From Xenorhabdus cabanillasii (GTDB lineage Bacteria > Pseudomonadota > Gammaproteobacteria > Enterobacterales > Enterobacteriaceae), in NCBI RefSeq assembly GCF_003386665.1, contig NZ_QTUB01000001.1, forward strand, positions 2,666,001 to 2,730,000: a DNA stretch of 64,000 nt, written 5' to 3'. Below are positions 1 to 9,334 of the stretch, piece by piece. The translations under genes and the position numbers were made by a program. The first letter of the stretch is position 1. Each line of letters opens with the position of its first letter. Under the pieces are notes generated by a model. That model saw nothing but the letters and a program-made list of their open reading frames with translations, was not told where the DNA came from and made no database searches.

Positions 1-69
1 GGTGGAAGGGCAGAATAATTTTATGTATTGTTAAATGACATTAAACTATATGAAATAAAGACTGGACGA

Positions 70-522
70 ATGGAAAATTATAAAAAATATACTATGGATA
101 AGGCCGATCGAATGTTACAACCTGCAATTGGCGGCGAGTTAATATTATTAAGTTATATAGGATTTTCACAAGAAGGTAGATTTGAATTCTTGGAAAAAAT
201 AGATAATTGGGAAAATCGGGGTGATGCTGAGATATTAGAACATACTCACTTTAAAAAATATCTTGCAAATGATGTGTTTATAATAACTGATAACTCTTAT
301 ATAAAAGACGAAGTTTATTTCATGGATATCAATCATGTTGAACCATTTGTTAATAGTTATTTAAATAAAAATTCAGAATGTTTTTTTGATGGTGATACTT
401 TCTTTATCTCACCTTCAACGAAATCTTTAATTGAATTTCAACATGATGGATATATATTTTCACATAGATTACCCATTGTGATAAATGAGCATGGAAAGAG
501 GGTAATAGCAAGAAAGGTGTAA
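70..522 (+). CDS. Hypothetical small acidic protein
   Basis: I do not recognise this protein of about 150 residues. It has no signal peptide, no membrane segment and no familiar motif; it is rich in Asp, Glu, Asn and aromatic residues. The frame is open back to a stop at 16-18, so a TTG at 28 is an alternative start; the ATG at 70 has a weak GGA just upstream. The reading frame is AT-rich, as is common for accessory genes. Size and composition would suit an immunity-type protein of a polymorphic toxin, but nothing upstream is visible to test this, so it is only a guess. Confidence 0.6.
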   Translation: MENYKKYTMDKADRMLQPAIGGELILLSYIGFSQEGRFEFLEKIDNWENRGDAEILEHTHFKKYLANDVFIITDNSYIKDEVYFMDINHVEPFVNSYLNKNSECFFDGDTFFISPSTKSLIEFQHDGYIFSHRLPIVINEHGKRVIARKV

Positions 523-546
523 TAAAAAATCCAGTTTGGATTATTA

Positions 547-604
547 TGTTACTATTGTGACAATTTAGTATAGTATTTCCCATATAATTGTCATTATAGT
601 GACA
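547..604. promoter_or_regulatory. Paired operator-like inverted repeats before the HipB-like gene
   Basis: Two matching sites lie upstream of the repressor gene: TGTTA-N6-TGACA at 547-562 and TGTCA-N6-TGACA at 589-604. They have the same 16-bp layout and sit 42 bp apart, about four helical turns. HipB-type proteins are known to bind spaced palindromes upstream of their own operon and repress it, so these are probable autoregulatory operators. The second site overlaps a possible GTG start at 599, which supports the ATG at 617 as the true start of the gene. Confidence 0.55.
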
Positions 605-616
605 AAAGAGGCTACC

Positions 617-892
617 ATGCTTTCATTCTACACGGCTTATGATGTACAGCATGAATTAAAAGGCTTTATTAAGCGGCAGCGTAAACAACAAAAAATCACC
701 GTTGAAATGTTGTCCAGGCGTTCTGGTGTGCCATATAGCACTATCAGGAAATTTGAGCGTACAGGTAACATTTCCCTGCGACAGTTTTTAATGTTAATGG
801 AAGCGATTGGTGAGTTATCCCCACTCCATGAGTTAACTAAAGAGCGTGAGCGGGAACCAACGACAATTGCCGAGGTGCTTAAAAATGCTTAA
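617..892 (+). CDS. HipB-like XRE-family antitoxin/repressor
   Basis: A 91-residue helix-turn-helix protein. The helices run roughly from residue 15 to 65, with a recognisable XRE pattern (VEMLSRRSGVPYSTIRKFE). The domain matches the antitoxin half of HipBA-type toxin-antitoxin modules, in which the antitoxin binds DNA and neutralises a HipA kinase. The start is the ATG at 617, behind an AAAGAGG ribosome site; an upstream GTG at 599 falls inside an operator. The stop overlaps the ATG of the following hipA remnant at 885, the translationally coupled layout normal for hipBA. The partner toxin is broken, so this is an orphan antitoxin, still probably able to bind its operators. Confidence 0.8.
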   Translation: MLSFYTAYDVQHELKGFIKRQRKQQKITVEMLSRRSGVPYSTIRKFERTGNISLRQFLMLMEAIGELSPLHELTKEREREPTTIAEVLKNA

Positions 893-1455
893 GACACCAC
901 TTAATGTCAAAAGAAAACTTTCTGATGGAAATCAGCTAATTCATACAGAAAGCACCAAAAGAGCCACATTATGGCTTACATGGTGTTTTCGGCGTTAGTT
1001 TGCCAGATAGATGGGGGCTTTATTTAATGGATCGGATATTTCGCGAAAATGGTTTTAACCCGCGAATGATAACGGCCTTAGAACGGCTTGCTTATATCGG
1101 TGAACATTGTTCTGGTGCACTCTATTATGAACCGGCGATATCCTTTGCTGATACTGGTGAAAGAGACATCGATCTTATTACACTCGGCCAGGAAGCCGTT
1201 AAGGAATTTGAAGGAACAAATTCTGATTTTGTTGAATATCTAATGAATGCCAGTGGCTCCGGTGGTGCGCGTCCTAAGCTTAATCTGACAAAACATACCG
1301 ATGGCTGCACAGGCCGGATTTACCAGTAAAAAACCGTTACTTGATATGCTGGAAGAGATTTATCATGCTACCCGCCAATTTAAGTTTTTTGCTAATGAGT
1401 TGGGGGTGGATAAGTCATTGGTAACAATTGCAGCAGAAATGGATAGAGTTAAAAT
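885..1455 (+). pseudogene. hipA-like toxin gene, decayed
   Basis: HipA proteins are Ser/Thr kinases encoded just after hipB. Here only pieces remain. The ATG at 885 opens a HipA-like N-terminus that stops at about 999. The sequence then continues in another frame with a typical HipA stretch (LPDRWGLYLMDRIF, then ALERLAYIGEHCSGALYYEP, then GGARPKLNL). After about 1310 the frame changes again and jumps straight to a HipA-like C-terminus (LDMLEEIYHATRQFKFFA). The kinase core with its catalytic Asp and Mg-binding motif between these parts is missing. At least two frameshifts and one large internal deletion make it non-functional. Confidence 0.8.
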
Positions 1456-1641
1456 TATAGTACGATATACCCTTTGTCTTTTAAGTCACCTCTTTATTGG
1501 CTGCGCTCATTCACCCCGGCCACATAGTTATCTGTGTTTTCAGGGGTTAATGAGAGGCTGCTGCCTCTTGCCGGAGGCTGGGTACAGATATCTTTTCAAA
1601 TTATTTCTTATAGGTTTAAGACTTAAGAATAGTTGTATTAT

Positions 1642-2616
1642 TTACTTCAACCATTTATGGACAAATTCCTCCAGCGACACGGGACAATCAAAATAATACC
1701 CCTGTAAATAATTTACGGAATAGCTTCTTAGTTGATTCACCTGTTTTTGGTTTTCAATGCCTTCTGCCACAATTTCTAAATTCATTCGCAATGCTAAGTC
1801 AATGATATTTTCAACAATATGCTTCGAAATCATATCAGTATTCATTTTGCTAATGAAGTTATGACCTATTTTCACCATATTGACATTAAATTTTTGTAAA
1901 TATGTGTGGTTTGAATAACCTGTGCCGAAATCATCTAAAGCGATTAATACACCTAATTCATCTAATTTATTAAATAGTTTAATTGAGTATTCATCTGGCT
2001 CCAGTAATTCTCTTTCTGTAATTTCTAATACCAACCGGACAGAATCCTCAGGGAATGCCCGCAGAAAATCACGACAATCATCCAATAAGCTGGTTTCTTT
2101 ATAATGTTTTGCGCTGATATTGAAACTAAAATGAAAGTTCTTAGGTAGCTGATGGGTAAGCGGAGCGAAGAAATTCCGTACTTGCGTGATTAAGTTACGT
2201 GTTAAAGGAACAATCAGATCTGATTTTTCAATTTGCGCGATAAAATCTTTTGGTGCCAATAGCCCCTGTATTGGATGTTGCCAGCGTACAAGGATCTCAC
2301 ACCCGATGATGGTGTTATTTTGGCTACAAATAATAGGTTGTATATAAGGGATAAATTGTTTATTTTTAACGGATTTTTTTAATTGATATGACGGGATAAT
2401 AACAGTTTTAGTAAATTGATATAAAAAAATGGCGAATAAGAGCATGAGTATTGCCAATGAAAGCAAAACTCCTTCCAGCTCCATATCAGGCTTGATATTA
2501 TTCTGATAATTGGAAAATACTTTCCATAATATATTACTAACACTTAAGGTGATGACGACGAATAATATTACAAATACCCGATACAATGTTCGGTATGATT
2601 TAAAATTCAGCCCCAT
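1642..2616 (-). CDS. Membrane-anchored EAL-domain c-di-GMP phosphodiesterase
   Basis: About 324 residues. Two membrane segments near the N-terminus (residues 10-30 and 50-72) are joined by a loop of only some 20 residues, then an EAL domain fills the rest. Signature residues are mostly present: EILVRW in place of EALLRW, Asn in FNISAKH, Glu in LEITER, DDFGTGY, Glu in AEGIEN and the final LQGYYF. The usual K-I-D motif reads VKIGHNF, so the Asp is lost. The start is the ATG at 2616 or 2619, directly after AAGGAG; a longer frame from 2649 lacks such a site. It resembles CSS-type phosphodiesterases stripped of their periplasmic sensor. Lying downstream of hmsCDE, it could be the enzyme that lowers c-di-GMP for the biofilm locus, the job of HmsP in Yersinia, though it lacks a GGDEF domain. 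Confidence 0.8.
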   Translation of the reverse strand: MGLNFKSYRTLYRVFVILFVVITLSVSNILWKVFSNYQNNIKPDMELEGVLLSLAILMLLFAIFLYQFTKTVIIPSYQLKKSVKNKQFIPYIQPIICSQNNTIIGCEILVRWQHPIQGLLAPKDFIAQIEKSDLIVPLTRNLITQVRNFFAPLTHQLPKNFHFSFNISAKHYKETSLLDDCRDFLRAFPEDSVRLVLEITERELLEPDEYSIKLFNKLDELGVLIALDDFGTGYSNHTYLQKFNVNMVKIGHNFISKMNTDMISKHIVENIIDLALRMNLEIVAEGIENQKQVNQLRSYSVNYLQGYYFDCPVSLEEFVHKWLK

Positions 2617-2918
2617 CATTTCTCCTTTTTGATAAAGCCCATTACCCAACAGTAGACTTACCGTCTAATTTTGTAAAATTCTGTGAGCTTGTTGTTTATG
2701 AAAAATGGCTTTCTGTTTGAAAAACAACGTCGGCTATCTTACAGGAAGATATTGAAGACAGGAAATATATATAGCTGTATGGGAAAGCTCGGCTAATAAA
2801 TTACGTAATCAATGGTAATAAATAGAATAAATCGATTATTATTGCCATCCTTGGCGAAATAATTAAATTATTTTATTGATTAATGCCAATTTTTTATCAG
2901 ATTATTCCTTATCTTATT

Positions 2919-2981
2919 TATACTTGTTGTTCTTCAAGTCATCATTTTGTTGGTTGCATCTTGAAATCCATAAGGTTTATA
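2919..2981. repeat. Degenerate copy of a palindromic interspersed repeat
   Basis: This stretch matches, in reverse orientation, the palindrome at 20465-20525: it keeps CTTCAAG, then a TTTTGTTGG-type centre, then GCATCTTGAAATCCAT, with decayed outer arms. It sits in the 340-bp gap between the EAL gene start and hmsE, where no gene was found. Such short imperfect palindromes are typical of non-coding repeats scattered through enteric genomes. A transcript running through hmsE would fold here. Confidence 0.55.
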
Positions 2982-2987
2982 AGTTAT

Positions 2988-3473
2988 TTACTGAGCAGTA
3001 ATCACAATCGCTACACGGCGGTTTTCTGCCCGGCCTTTTGATCTGCGGTTATCTGCAATAGGCTGGCTTGGCCCCAAACCACGGGTTTTCAGGTTGGATC
3101 TCTGCATTCCTCCATGTGTCAGGGCATCCGCAACCGTGTTAGCCCGCTTTAGTGAGAGCTGGTTGTTATAGCTCAGTTCACCATAATTGTCTGTATGACC
3201 ATCCAGGCGTGCGTGATGAATGCCGGCTTTGGATAAAGCCGCAGCCAGTTCTTTCAGCTTTGCTTCACCTTCAGAACGTAAATGATATTGATTATTACCG
3301 AAGAGCACTTTTTCTGACATGCCAAACAGCCATCCTTCATCGGTCTGATGAAATCCCTGCTGTTTAAGGATTGTGATCTGTTCTGCCGTTAGGTTCCTTT
3401 TATTCTGGCAGGCATTAAGGAGAATAGGGGTAATAAATGCAATCACAAATATAAAAACACGGTTTTTTATCAT
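2988..3473 (-). CDS. hmsE: HmsE/YfiB-like outer-membrane lipoprotein with OmpA-type peptidoglycan-binding domain
   Basis: A 161-residue lipoprotein. The signal peptide ends in a lipobox (ILLNAC, Cys near residue 22). The C-terminal half is an OmpA/MotB-type domain, with LDGHTDNYG and a C-terminal GRAENRRVAI motif that binds peptidoglycan. It is YfiB by family and HmsE in Yersinia naming. In the YfiBNR system this lipoprotein sequesters the periplasmic inhibitor YfiR and so frees the cyclase YfiN. Its ATG overlaps the stop of hmsD (ATGA), showing tight coupling within one operon. Confidence 0.88.
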   Translation of the reverse strand: MIKNRVFIFVIAFITPILLNACQNKRNLTAEQITILKQQGFHQTDEGWLFGMSEKVLFGNNQYHLRSEGEAKLKELAAALSKAGIHHARLDGHTDNYGELSYNNQLSLKRANTVADALTHGGMQRSNLKTRGLGPSQPIADNRRSKGRAENRRVAIVITAQ

Positions 3474-4732
3474 GATGAATTCCTGGATAAGTAGTTTATT
3501 TTTGTTGTATCAACGGAGTACCAGCCACCACCTCGTTGTTTGATGTGATACATGGCAGCATCTGCTTCAGAGAGTAGTTGTTCTGCTGTTAAATCAGCGT
3601 TTGACAGGGCGATACCAATACTGAGTGTGATACGCAGGTATTGACCGCTGGGGAGCTGAATTGGGGTGTCCATAGCGTGGATAATGTTTTTTGCGATCCT
3701 TTCTGCATCTTCCAAATTGGCTGAAGGTAATAAAATAGCGAACTCATCACCTCCCAGGCGGGCGACAGTATCGGTTTTTCGTACTTTCATTTTTAAGGTA
3801 TCAGCTATTGTGATCAGGACGTGATCGCCTGCTGCATGTCCATAGATGTCATTAACATATTTCAGTCGGTTGCCATCAATAAATAAGATCACTGCGCTTT
3901 CACGCATGAATTTATCATTCATCACAGTCGATAATACGCGTTCAAAAGTGGCTCTATTGGGTAATCCTGTAAGGGAGTCATGCTGAGCCTGCCATGCCAA
4001 TGCTGCTTTTTCAGTTTGTAAATGGTGTTGCCACTCTTCCAATTCTTCAAGCAGATGATTAAAAACCTGGCTTAACTCATGCAGTTCTGCAATTTTGGCG
4101 GAAGGAACACGTTGTGAAAAAGCCCGTCGTTGCCGGACATCATGGGCAACACCAGCAATGTTTTGTAATGTCCTGACAATACCATCGTGCATATGCAGGG
4201 AAAGATAGAGTGAAAGTATGGCGCTAATCAGTAAACAAGCGAATAGTACCAATAAGGCTTGATAGATAAATTTGATGATGTGTTCACTATTGCCGATTAA
4301 CCAAACCGAACCTACCTGTTGTTGATGGTGATATATGGGAAAAGTGATTGGTTCAGGGAAAATCCAATATTCAACCAGTTTCTTGAAATTACCGGTTCGG
4401 GTTGTTTGACTAGCTTGCCAGCTAGCCAAAATTTGATTTTTGGCATCGAAAATTTTCGCTGCTGTAAAATTATTATGAACCGCGATCATTTCCAATATTT
4501 CGTTCGCGGCTGTCTTATCATTAAATACAACCGCAGCCTGAACAGTGTGGGCTATTGTCGATGAAGTCTGTTTTAAATTATTTTCAGCATATTTCTGCAT
4601 GGCAAATAGTGCCAGTAATGAAAGAAACAGGCCGACAACGGATAATGTGACAAAAGTAATGATCAAATGAATACGATGAACAGCTTGACGTAAGGTCGGG
4701 CGTGATGGCATTAGTGAATAACGCTTTTTCAT
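3470..4732 (-). CDS. hmsD: HmsD/YfiN-like diguanylate cyclase
   Basis: About 420 residues: N-terminal membrane helix, periplasmic domain of roughly 120 residues, second helix, HAMP-like linker, then a C-terminal GGDEF domain. The active-site loop is intact (RLGGDEFAIL), and an RxxD product-inhibition site (RKTD) lies five residues before it, so the enzyme should make c-di-GMP and be feedback-inhibited. By family it is YfiN/TpbB; the Yersinia equivalent HmsD activates poly-GlcNAc synthesis. The start is the ATG at 4732, four bases after the hmsC stop; a longer frame from 4768 would run into hmsC. Activity is expected to be held off by HmsC in the periplasm. Confidence 0.9.
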   Translation of the reverse strand: MKKRYSLMPSRPTLRQAVHRIHLIITFVTLSVVGLFLSLLALFAMQKYAENNLKQTSSTIAHTVQAAVVFNDKTAANEILEMIAVHNNFTAAKIFDAKNQILASWQASQTTRTGNFKKLVEYWIFPEPITFPIYHHQQQVGSVWLIGNSEHIIKFIYQALLVLFACLLISAILSLYLSLHMHDGIVRTLQNIAGVAHDVRQRRAFSQRVPSAKIAELHELSQVFNHLLEELEEWQHHLQTEKAALAWQAQHDSLTGLPNRATFERVLSTVMNDKFMRESAVILFIDGNRLKYVNDIYGHAAGDHVLITIADTLKMKVRKTDTVARLGGDEFAILLPSANLEDAERIAKNIIHAMDTPIQLPSGQYLRITLSIGIALSNADLTAEQLLSEADAAMYHIKQRGGGWYSVDTTKINYLSRNSS

Positions 4733-4736
4733 ACAG

Positions 4737-5318
4737 TTATTCCGCCTTGCGAGCCAATTGCAGGACATTTGGATCTACGCGTACACCACTGCGTGTCAAA
4801 ATATCGAGATTAAGGTTAAAAGTCGTTTGTGTACTGTCAATATTGAGACAAAATGCACTACCGATTTCACAATGTTGATTCTGTTCAGCAATTGTGAGAA
4901 GGGGTTTGCCATTTTTTTGACTAATCACTCGATGTTGAAGTATGGGGTCAATTTGACCGTAATAAACAATATCACATTTCTTTAATAGTTTTTCTGCGTT
5001 GAAGTTCAGAATTTCTACTTGTAATTTTGTGTCGTCAGTGGGCATATTGATGTTGGCTAAGACATCAATGTAATTAGATGGTGCTACCAGACACAAATGT
5101 AGCGTTGAGCGTGTGACTGGCCAGTGTGTATAACTGATAATACCAGAAACGACACGTACAACGTTTTCATTGAGTTTTATTTTTTCTTTAGCATCAGGCA
5201 TGGCTGTTACTATTGAATTACATATCACAATGGTTGAGCAGAAAATCGTTAGTACCCGTAGAAATACTTTGGAAACATAACGTCTAACAATACAATGAAT
5301 CCATTCAATCAAGCGCAT
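4737..5318 (-). CDS. hmsC: HmsC/YfiR-like periplasmic inhibitor of the diguanylate cyclase
   Basis: About 193 residues with an N-terminal export signal (hydrophobic run VFLRVLTIFCSTIVICN) and a YfiR-family domain ending GSAFCLNID...SGVRVDPNVLQLAR. Cysteines in the mature part (VAPSNY region, KKCDIVYYG, QHCEIG, AFCLN) fit the disulfides known in YfiR. YfiR binds the periplasmic part of the cyclase and represses it until captured by YfiB. The frame opens at a TTG at 5360; the ATG at 5318 is the more natural start. It is first of the three-gene hmsCDE block and lies just downstream of a hairpin element. Confidence 0.85.
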   Translation of the reverse strand: MRLIEWIHCIVRRYVSKVFLRVLTIFCSTIVICNSIVTAMPDAKEKIKLNENVVRVVSGIISYTHWPVTRSTLHLCLVAPSNYIDVLANINMPTDDTKLQVEILNFNAEKLLKKCDIVYYGQIDPILQHRVISQKNGKPLLTIAEQNQHCEIGSAFCLNIDSTQTTFNLNLDILTRSGVRVDPNVLQLARKAE

Positions 5319-5389
5319 AACAAGTTCCAGTATTTGCTTTTCATTTAATCCAGATAACAAAATTATTGATGGAATATATCCTCAATTAG

Positions 5390-5462
5390 AACCTATCTCA
5401 TAATGGTGTTTTTGCAAGTGTTATTAATTACCAGACGCAAGTAGCATTGGTTGAGATAGGTT
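5390..5462. repeat. 73-bp MITE-like element with 11-bp perfect terminal inverted repeats
   Basis: The element begins AACCTATCTCA and ends TGAGATAGGTT, a perfect 11-bp inverted repeat, with further pairing inside (ATAATG with CATTGG, and a GCAAGT/GCAAGT pair). It fills most of the gap between hmsS (end 5505) and the start of hmsC (5318-5360). A transcript through it would fold into a long stem. It has no coding capacity, and short size plus clean ends are typical of a non-autonomous transposon derivative. A parent transposase could not be identified in the window. Confidence 0.5.
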
Positions 5463-5504
5463 ACAAAATGTTTAAGCAAACGGAGGTTTTAATTTCCTTG
5501 CTAA

Positions 5505-5936
5505 TTATTCTCTGGCTAATTGATTTGCTTTTTCAGTTATTCCTATTATATGTCCATGGTTGTTATAAGTGATACTGGAAATTTTGCCTTGATTTAGTCT
5601 GTTTATTAATTTCTTTTCTAAAGAAAAACTCTTTGCCACTTCTTCATTATTTAATGCAGGTCGATGGCGGCGACGTTCTATACGAAAGCGGATTTGATTG
5701 TATCTCGCCCAACCGATCAACAGGAGTGAATTAAATATAGCAATGATAATATAAAGCACAATTGAACTTACTTCTGAGGTAAATACAGACGTAACAGGTT
5801 TGGGGCCATGATGGGGCGAATTAAATAGCCCCACAATGAATAAATAGGCAAATCCAGCCCACGCTATCATAGTGAGTATAATATCAATAAGACGAGGTAA
5901 TAATCTTTGTTCTGTAAATATCAACGGATCTTTCAT
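5505..5936 (-). CDS. hmsS: HmsS/PgaD poly-GlcNAc synthase accessory subunit
   Basis: A 143-residue inner-membrane protein with two hydrophobic segments (around residues 17-40 and 60-80) and a basic cytoplasmic tail. This is the usual PgaD/HmsS architecture. PgaD associates with the synthase PgaC, and both together bind c-di-GMP to activate polymerisation. Its start overlaps the hmsR stop by one base (TAATG). It is the last gene of hmsHFRS; the MITE-like hairpin and hmsCDE follow on the same strand. Confidence 0.9.
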   Translation of the reverse strand: MKDPLIFTEQRLLPRLIDIILTMIAWAGFAYLFIVGLFNSPHHGPKPVTSVFTSEVSSIVLYIIIAIFNSLLLIGWARYNQIRFRIERRRHRPALNNEEVAKSFSLEKKLINRLNQGKISSITYNNHGHIIGITEKANQLARE

Positions 5937-7261
5937 TATTCTATTCTCTCTATTCCACGATCAGGGCTTTCCCAACGGGCACGGTTCCGGCGTACTTTAA
6001 GCATGACTTTGGGGAAAGATACTAGTGTAGTGAACAGGTTCAGCATCCAGTACACCACTGGATACCAAATCACCCAGAAAAGTGATGATGCAACGTGTTT
6101 CTCATAACGTCTCTCAATAACCAGACTGACAATAAATTGGATCAGGCAAGTTACGGCTAATACCAACCCTGTATACCCAGGCGGGAAAAGTGTATAGACG
6201 CGGATATTTTCGGGTAATGTGATAAACATGCCGAGGAAAAACAAAAGGATTGAAAGGGCAAAGGTAAATGACCAAATTACGGAACAGCAAAATTCCGTAA
6301 ATAATACCCACATGCGGCGATATTCCCATGACCAGAGTTTACGCAGGTTTTTGAGGAATACTTCAGCCCCACCCTGTGCCCAGCGTAGCCTTTGTTTCCA
6401 TAGTCCCCGGAGAGTTTCGGGCATCAGAATCCAACAGACGGCGCGAGGCTCGAAGAAGATAGACCAGTGGTGTAATTGTAGTTTCCAGCTGACGTCAATA
6501 TCTTCGGTAATCATATCATTGCTCCAATAGCCGACGTCAGCAAGGGCACGGCGGTTAAAGGCAGCAACAACTCCAGAAACGGTAAATACCTGACCATAAA
6601 CCCGTTGGGTACGCTTGATTAAGCCAATGATAGAAGAAAATTCACCCACCTGAATTCGTCCAATCAAGGTGGAACGGGTACGGACACGAGGATTGCCTGT
6701 GACTGCACCAACACGAGGGTGATCGATCATGGGTTTTACCATCCATACTGCTGCGTCACGATCCAGCAGAGCATCGCCATCAATACAGACCAGATAATCA
6801 CTGTTGGCAGCGGCAGCGCCTGCCTGAAGTGCTGTAGCTTTCCCCTGATTTTGTTCTAAGTGTATTACTTTCAAGGCGCTATGCTGTTTGGCCATCTCAT
6901 TGAGTTCATGGGCAGTACTGTCAGTTGAACCATCATTGATTGCGATCACTTCAATATGAGGGTAACGCTGGTTTAATGCTGCCCGTAATGTTTCGCGCAC
7001 ATTCGGCCCTTCGTTATAGCAAGGGATTAAAATAGATATCAGAGGCTCCCCTTCCAGATGGGGAGGGACATCGTTTTTTTTCCAGTGTCTTTCACGGTAG
7101 AACCAGAAATAAATCCCTCCTGAGATCCAGATAGCAGACATGAATAACGGCCAGAAAAACACAAAGTGCAACATAACCTCACCTGTAAAGGTTATGGCGA
7201 TACCGACCGGAATGCTCAATACAATGCAGAGCACAATAAAAGCAAGAATACGATCAATCAT
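5936..7261 (-). CDS. hmsR: HmsR/PgaC poly-beta-1,6-N-acetylglucosamine synthase (GT2)
   Basis: A 441-residue family-2 glycosyltransferase embedded in the inner membrane. Two membrane helices at the N-terminus precede the catalytic domain, with INDGSTD for nucleotide binding, CIDGDALLD as the DxD metal site, TEDIDVSW with the catalytic base and QRLRWAQGG; further helices follow at the C-terminus. It polymerises UDP-GlcNAc into poly-beta-1,6-GlcNAc and moves it across the membrane together with HmsS. Its start overlaps the end of hmsF by 8 bases. All catalytic motifs are intact. Confidence 0.95.
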   Translation of the reverse strand: MIDRILAFIVLCIVLSIPVGIAITFTGEVMLHFVFFWPLFMSAIWISGGIYFWFYRERHWKKNDVPPHLEGEPLISILIPCYNEGPNVRETLRAALNQRYPHIEVIAINDGSTDSTAHELNEMAKQHSALKVIHLEQNQGKATALQAGAAAANSDYLVCIDGDALLDRDAAVWMVKPMIDHPRVGAVTGNPRVRTRSTLIGRIQVGEFSSIIGLIKRTQRVYGQVFTVSGVVAAFNRRALADVGYWSNDMITEDIDVSWKLQLHHWSIFFEPRAVCWILMPETLRGLWKQRLRWAQGGAEVFLKNLRKLWSWEYRRMWVLFTEFCCSVIWSFTFALSILLFFLGMFITLPENIRVYTLFPPGYTGLVLAVTCLIQFIVSLVIERRYEKHVASSLFWVIWYPVVYWMLNLFTTLVSFPKVMLKVRRNRARWESPDRGIERIE

Positions 7262-9305
7262 TAAGTGGATACCATTCTGGAGAAAGAACAGGACGGATTT
7301 TGTTCATTTCTGGTTGATTATTAAGAAAATCATCAGGGTAGTAACCAAAATTTTGGGCGCCATTCAGTTGTAATTGACGCATCCATTCAGCCATTTGTTC
7401 GCCTGATATCGCTCTTTTATTTAATGGTTTTCGCCAGTCAACAGCCTGAAGCTCAAAAACTGTTTTATCCAGTGCTTCCGGGCGTTGAGCAACAGCTTTC
7501 ACTAAATGGGATAACCACTGATTACTTTCTGATAGCGGTATTTTTTCCATTAATGGCATTGCCATTGGTGCAACCCAATCATAATGGGTAAGAAAATCAT
7601 CCAGATTTTGAGCAAACCACTCTTCACTATCCGGCTCCAGAATAGGCAGGGCGAAAATATTACGGGCTGTTTTTACCTGATAACCTCGGACTGATTTAAC
7701 AGTTTGAGTCAGTTCTTGGGTGAATTCAGTCAGATATCGGCTCTTGAAACGGCTCCAACGGGCGAATTGTTCTGGATCCTGACGAATTTCGGCAACAGAT
7801 GCCGGAAAACCAGCCTGTTGATAAACTTTAATTGCGTCTGAACTGGCATCTTCAAAGTCTGACATGACAGCATCATCGTGATACAGCACACCCTGAAATA
7901 TGGAATGAGCAGCCAAGTCCTGGTAAATCTCTTTAATTCTCCGGCGGTTTTCCGGGTTATAAGGAGATAAACGGCGATATTGTGTTTTACTCACAGATAA
8001 CTCACCGTTCTCTTCGTTATAGCTTGTTACGCGGGGTAGTGAAGGTTCTAATTCAAATGCCAGAACTGGCATCCACGCGTAAACATCAATATTCAAACGG
8101 CTGTGTAGTTGCCAGGAAACCCGGTTAAATAAATCTGCCCGCATCGGTAACCAGCGGTTAGGGAAATAAAGCTCATGGATATTGCCATCGCCTTTAGGAT
8201 CGGCGAATGCTTGCAGGAAAACAGCATTAACACGGAGATCAGCAATACGTTGTACTAGCTGATCGAGATTACGCGCCTGTTGAATAGGGTCAGGATCATA
8301 CACATAATCCAGGTCAATATGAGCAATGCGTAGGATACGTTTATTCTGAACCTGAATAACCTGCTCAGCGAATTCTTTTAACGTTGGGTTATTAGTGAGC
8401 AATATTCGCGGAATATTATTTAAATTTTCTGCTTTGGCCAGTCCATTGCCGAGTGTCAGTGCCATCTTGTAACCATGACGTTTGGCAATATCCAGAGTAA
8501 CACCGCTATCAATGCCATAAGGCCAGACCCAGACGCGTGGTTTTTTGCCTGTAGCAGAAACGATTCTCTGGGTGATTGTGGCGACATCCTGTTCCATACG
8601 TTGGCGGAATTTCTGATCGCTTTCATATTTACCTGTTTTGGGATCATAGATCCGGATAGCGGCGGCAGGCTCAGTATTTCCTTGTGGATTACCGATAGCA
8701 CCATAGTGGTGTTGATAGGTATGAGAAGCAATCTCCACTAAACCAGAACGGGACATCTCCGCAATTTGTTCCCAGGTCGTAAAGCGTTCCCGTGATACCT
8801 TCAAGCCACCAAAATTCACTGGCTTTCCTGCGGGAACATCAACCCAAACGCCGACTGGTGCCAGAATTGCGGGCCAGTTATAGGCTTTCAGCAAGGGAAA
8901 AACACGGTGATAAAAGCTGCTGTAACCATCATCAAAAGTGAGTAGCACAGCTTTCGGGGGTAATGGAGTTCCTCCCTGATTGGCAGCGAGGATCTGATCA
9001 ACGGTAATAGGCTGGTAGCCATTTGCGCGCAGCCAGGCAAATTGTTCGTTCAGCGCACTGGTACGAACTGACATAAATCGTTGATCAGCTCCGTCGTCTT
9101 CAACATCATGGTAAGCCAGTACGACGAAACCATTGTGAGGCCAGGGGCGCTCATTCATGGATAAAGGACGCTCTGCTGGTGGAACGAACTCTGGTTTTTC
9201 AGCATAGGCCATTATGCCCAGTTGTGGGAAAATAAGTTGCGCAATAAACAGGCTAACCAGCAAGGCTGAAGTGATTAACCAGTAGCGAATTACGTTGAAA
9301 GTCAT
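7254..9305 (-). CDS. hmsF: HmsF/PgaB poly-GlcNAc N-deacetylase and hydrolase
   Basis: 683 residues in two domains. The N-terminal polysaccharide deacetylase domain carries [26 protein letters not shown] and SHTYQHHYG, which supply the catalytic Asp and metal ligands. The C-terminal half is the PgaB-type glycoside hydrolase domain ([17 protein letters not shown]-like [15 protein letters not shown]). It partly deacetylates the polymer in the periplasm so that it can be exported. PgaB of E. coli is a lipoprotein; no lipobox Cys is visible in the first 40 residues here, so this version is probably soluble or held by an uncleaved signal. The AAGGAT ribosome site lies where hmsH ends. Confidence 0.94.
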   Translation of the reverse strand: MTFNVIRYWLITSALLVSLFIAQLIFPQLGIMAYAEKPEFVPPAERPLSMNERPWPHNGFVVLAYHDVEDDGADQRFMSVRTSALNEQFAWLRANGYQPITVDQILAANQGGTPLPPKAVLLTFDDGYSSFYHRVFPLLKAYNWPAILAPVGVWVDVPAGKPVNFGGLKVSRERFTTWEQIAEMSRSGLVEIASHTYQHHYGAIGNPQGNTEPAAAIRIYDPKTGKYESDQKFRQRMEQDVATITQRIVSATGKKPRVWVWPYGIDSGVTLDIAKRHGYKMALTLGNGLAKAENLNNIPRILLTNNPTLKEFAEQVIQVQNKRILRIAHIDLDYVYDPDPIQQARNLDQLVQRIADLRVNAVFLQAFADPKGDGNIHELYFPNRWLPMRADLFNRVSWQLHSRLNIDVYAWMPVLAFELEPSLPRVTSYNEENGELSVSKTQYRRLSPYNPENRRRIKEIYQDLAAHSIFQGVLYHDDAVMSDFEDASSDAIKVYQQAGFPASVAEIRQDPEQFARWSRFKSRYLTEFTQELTQTVKSVRGYQVKTARNIFALPILEPDSEEWFAQNLDDFLTHYDWVAPMAMPLMEKIPLSESNQWLSHLVKAVAQRPEALDKTVFELQAVDWRKPLNKRAISGEQMAEWMRQLQLNGAQNFGYYPDDFLNNQPEMNKIRPVLSPEWYPLND

Positions 9306-9334
9306 AAAAAATCCTTTAGAACCGATAGATTAAA

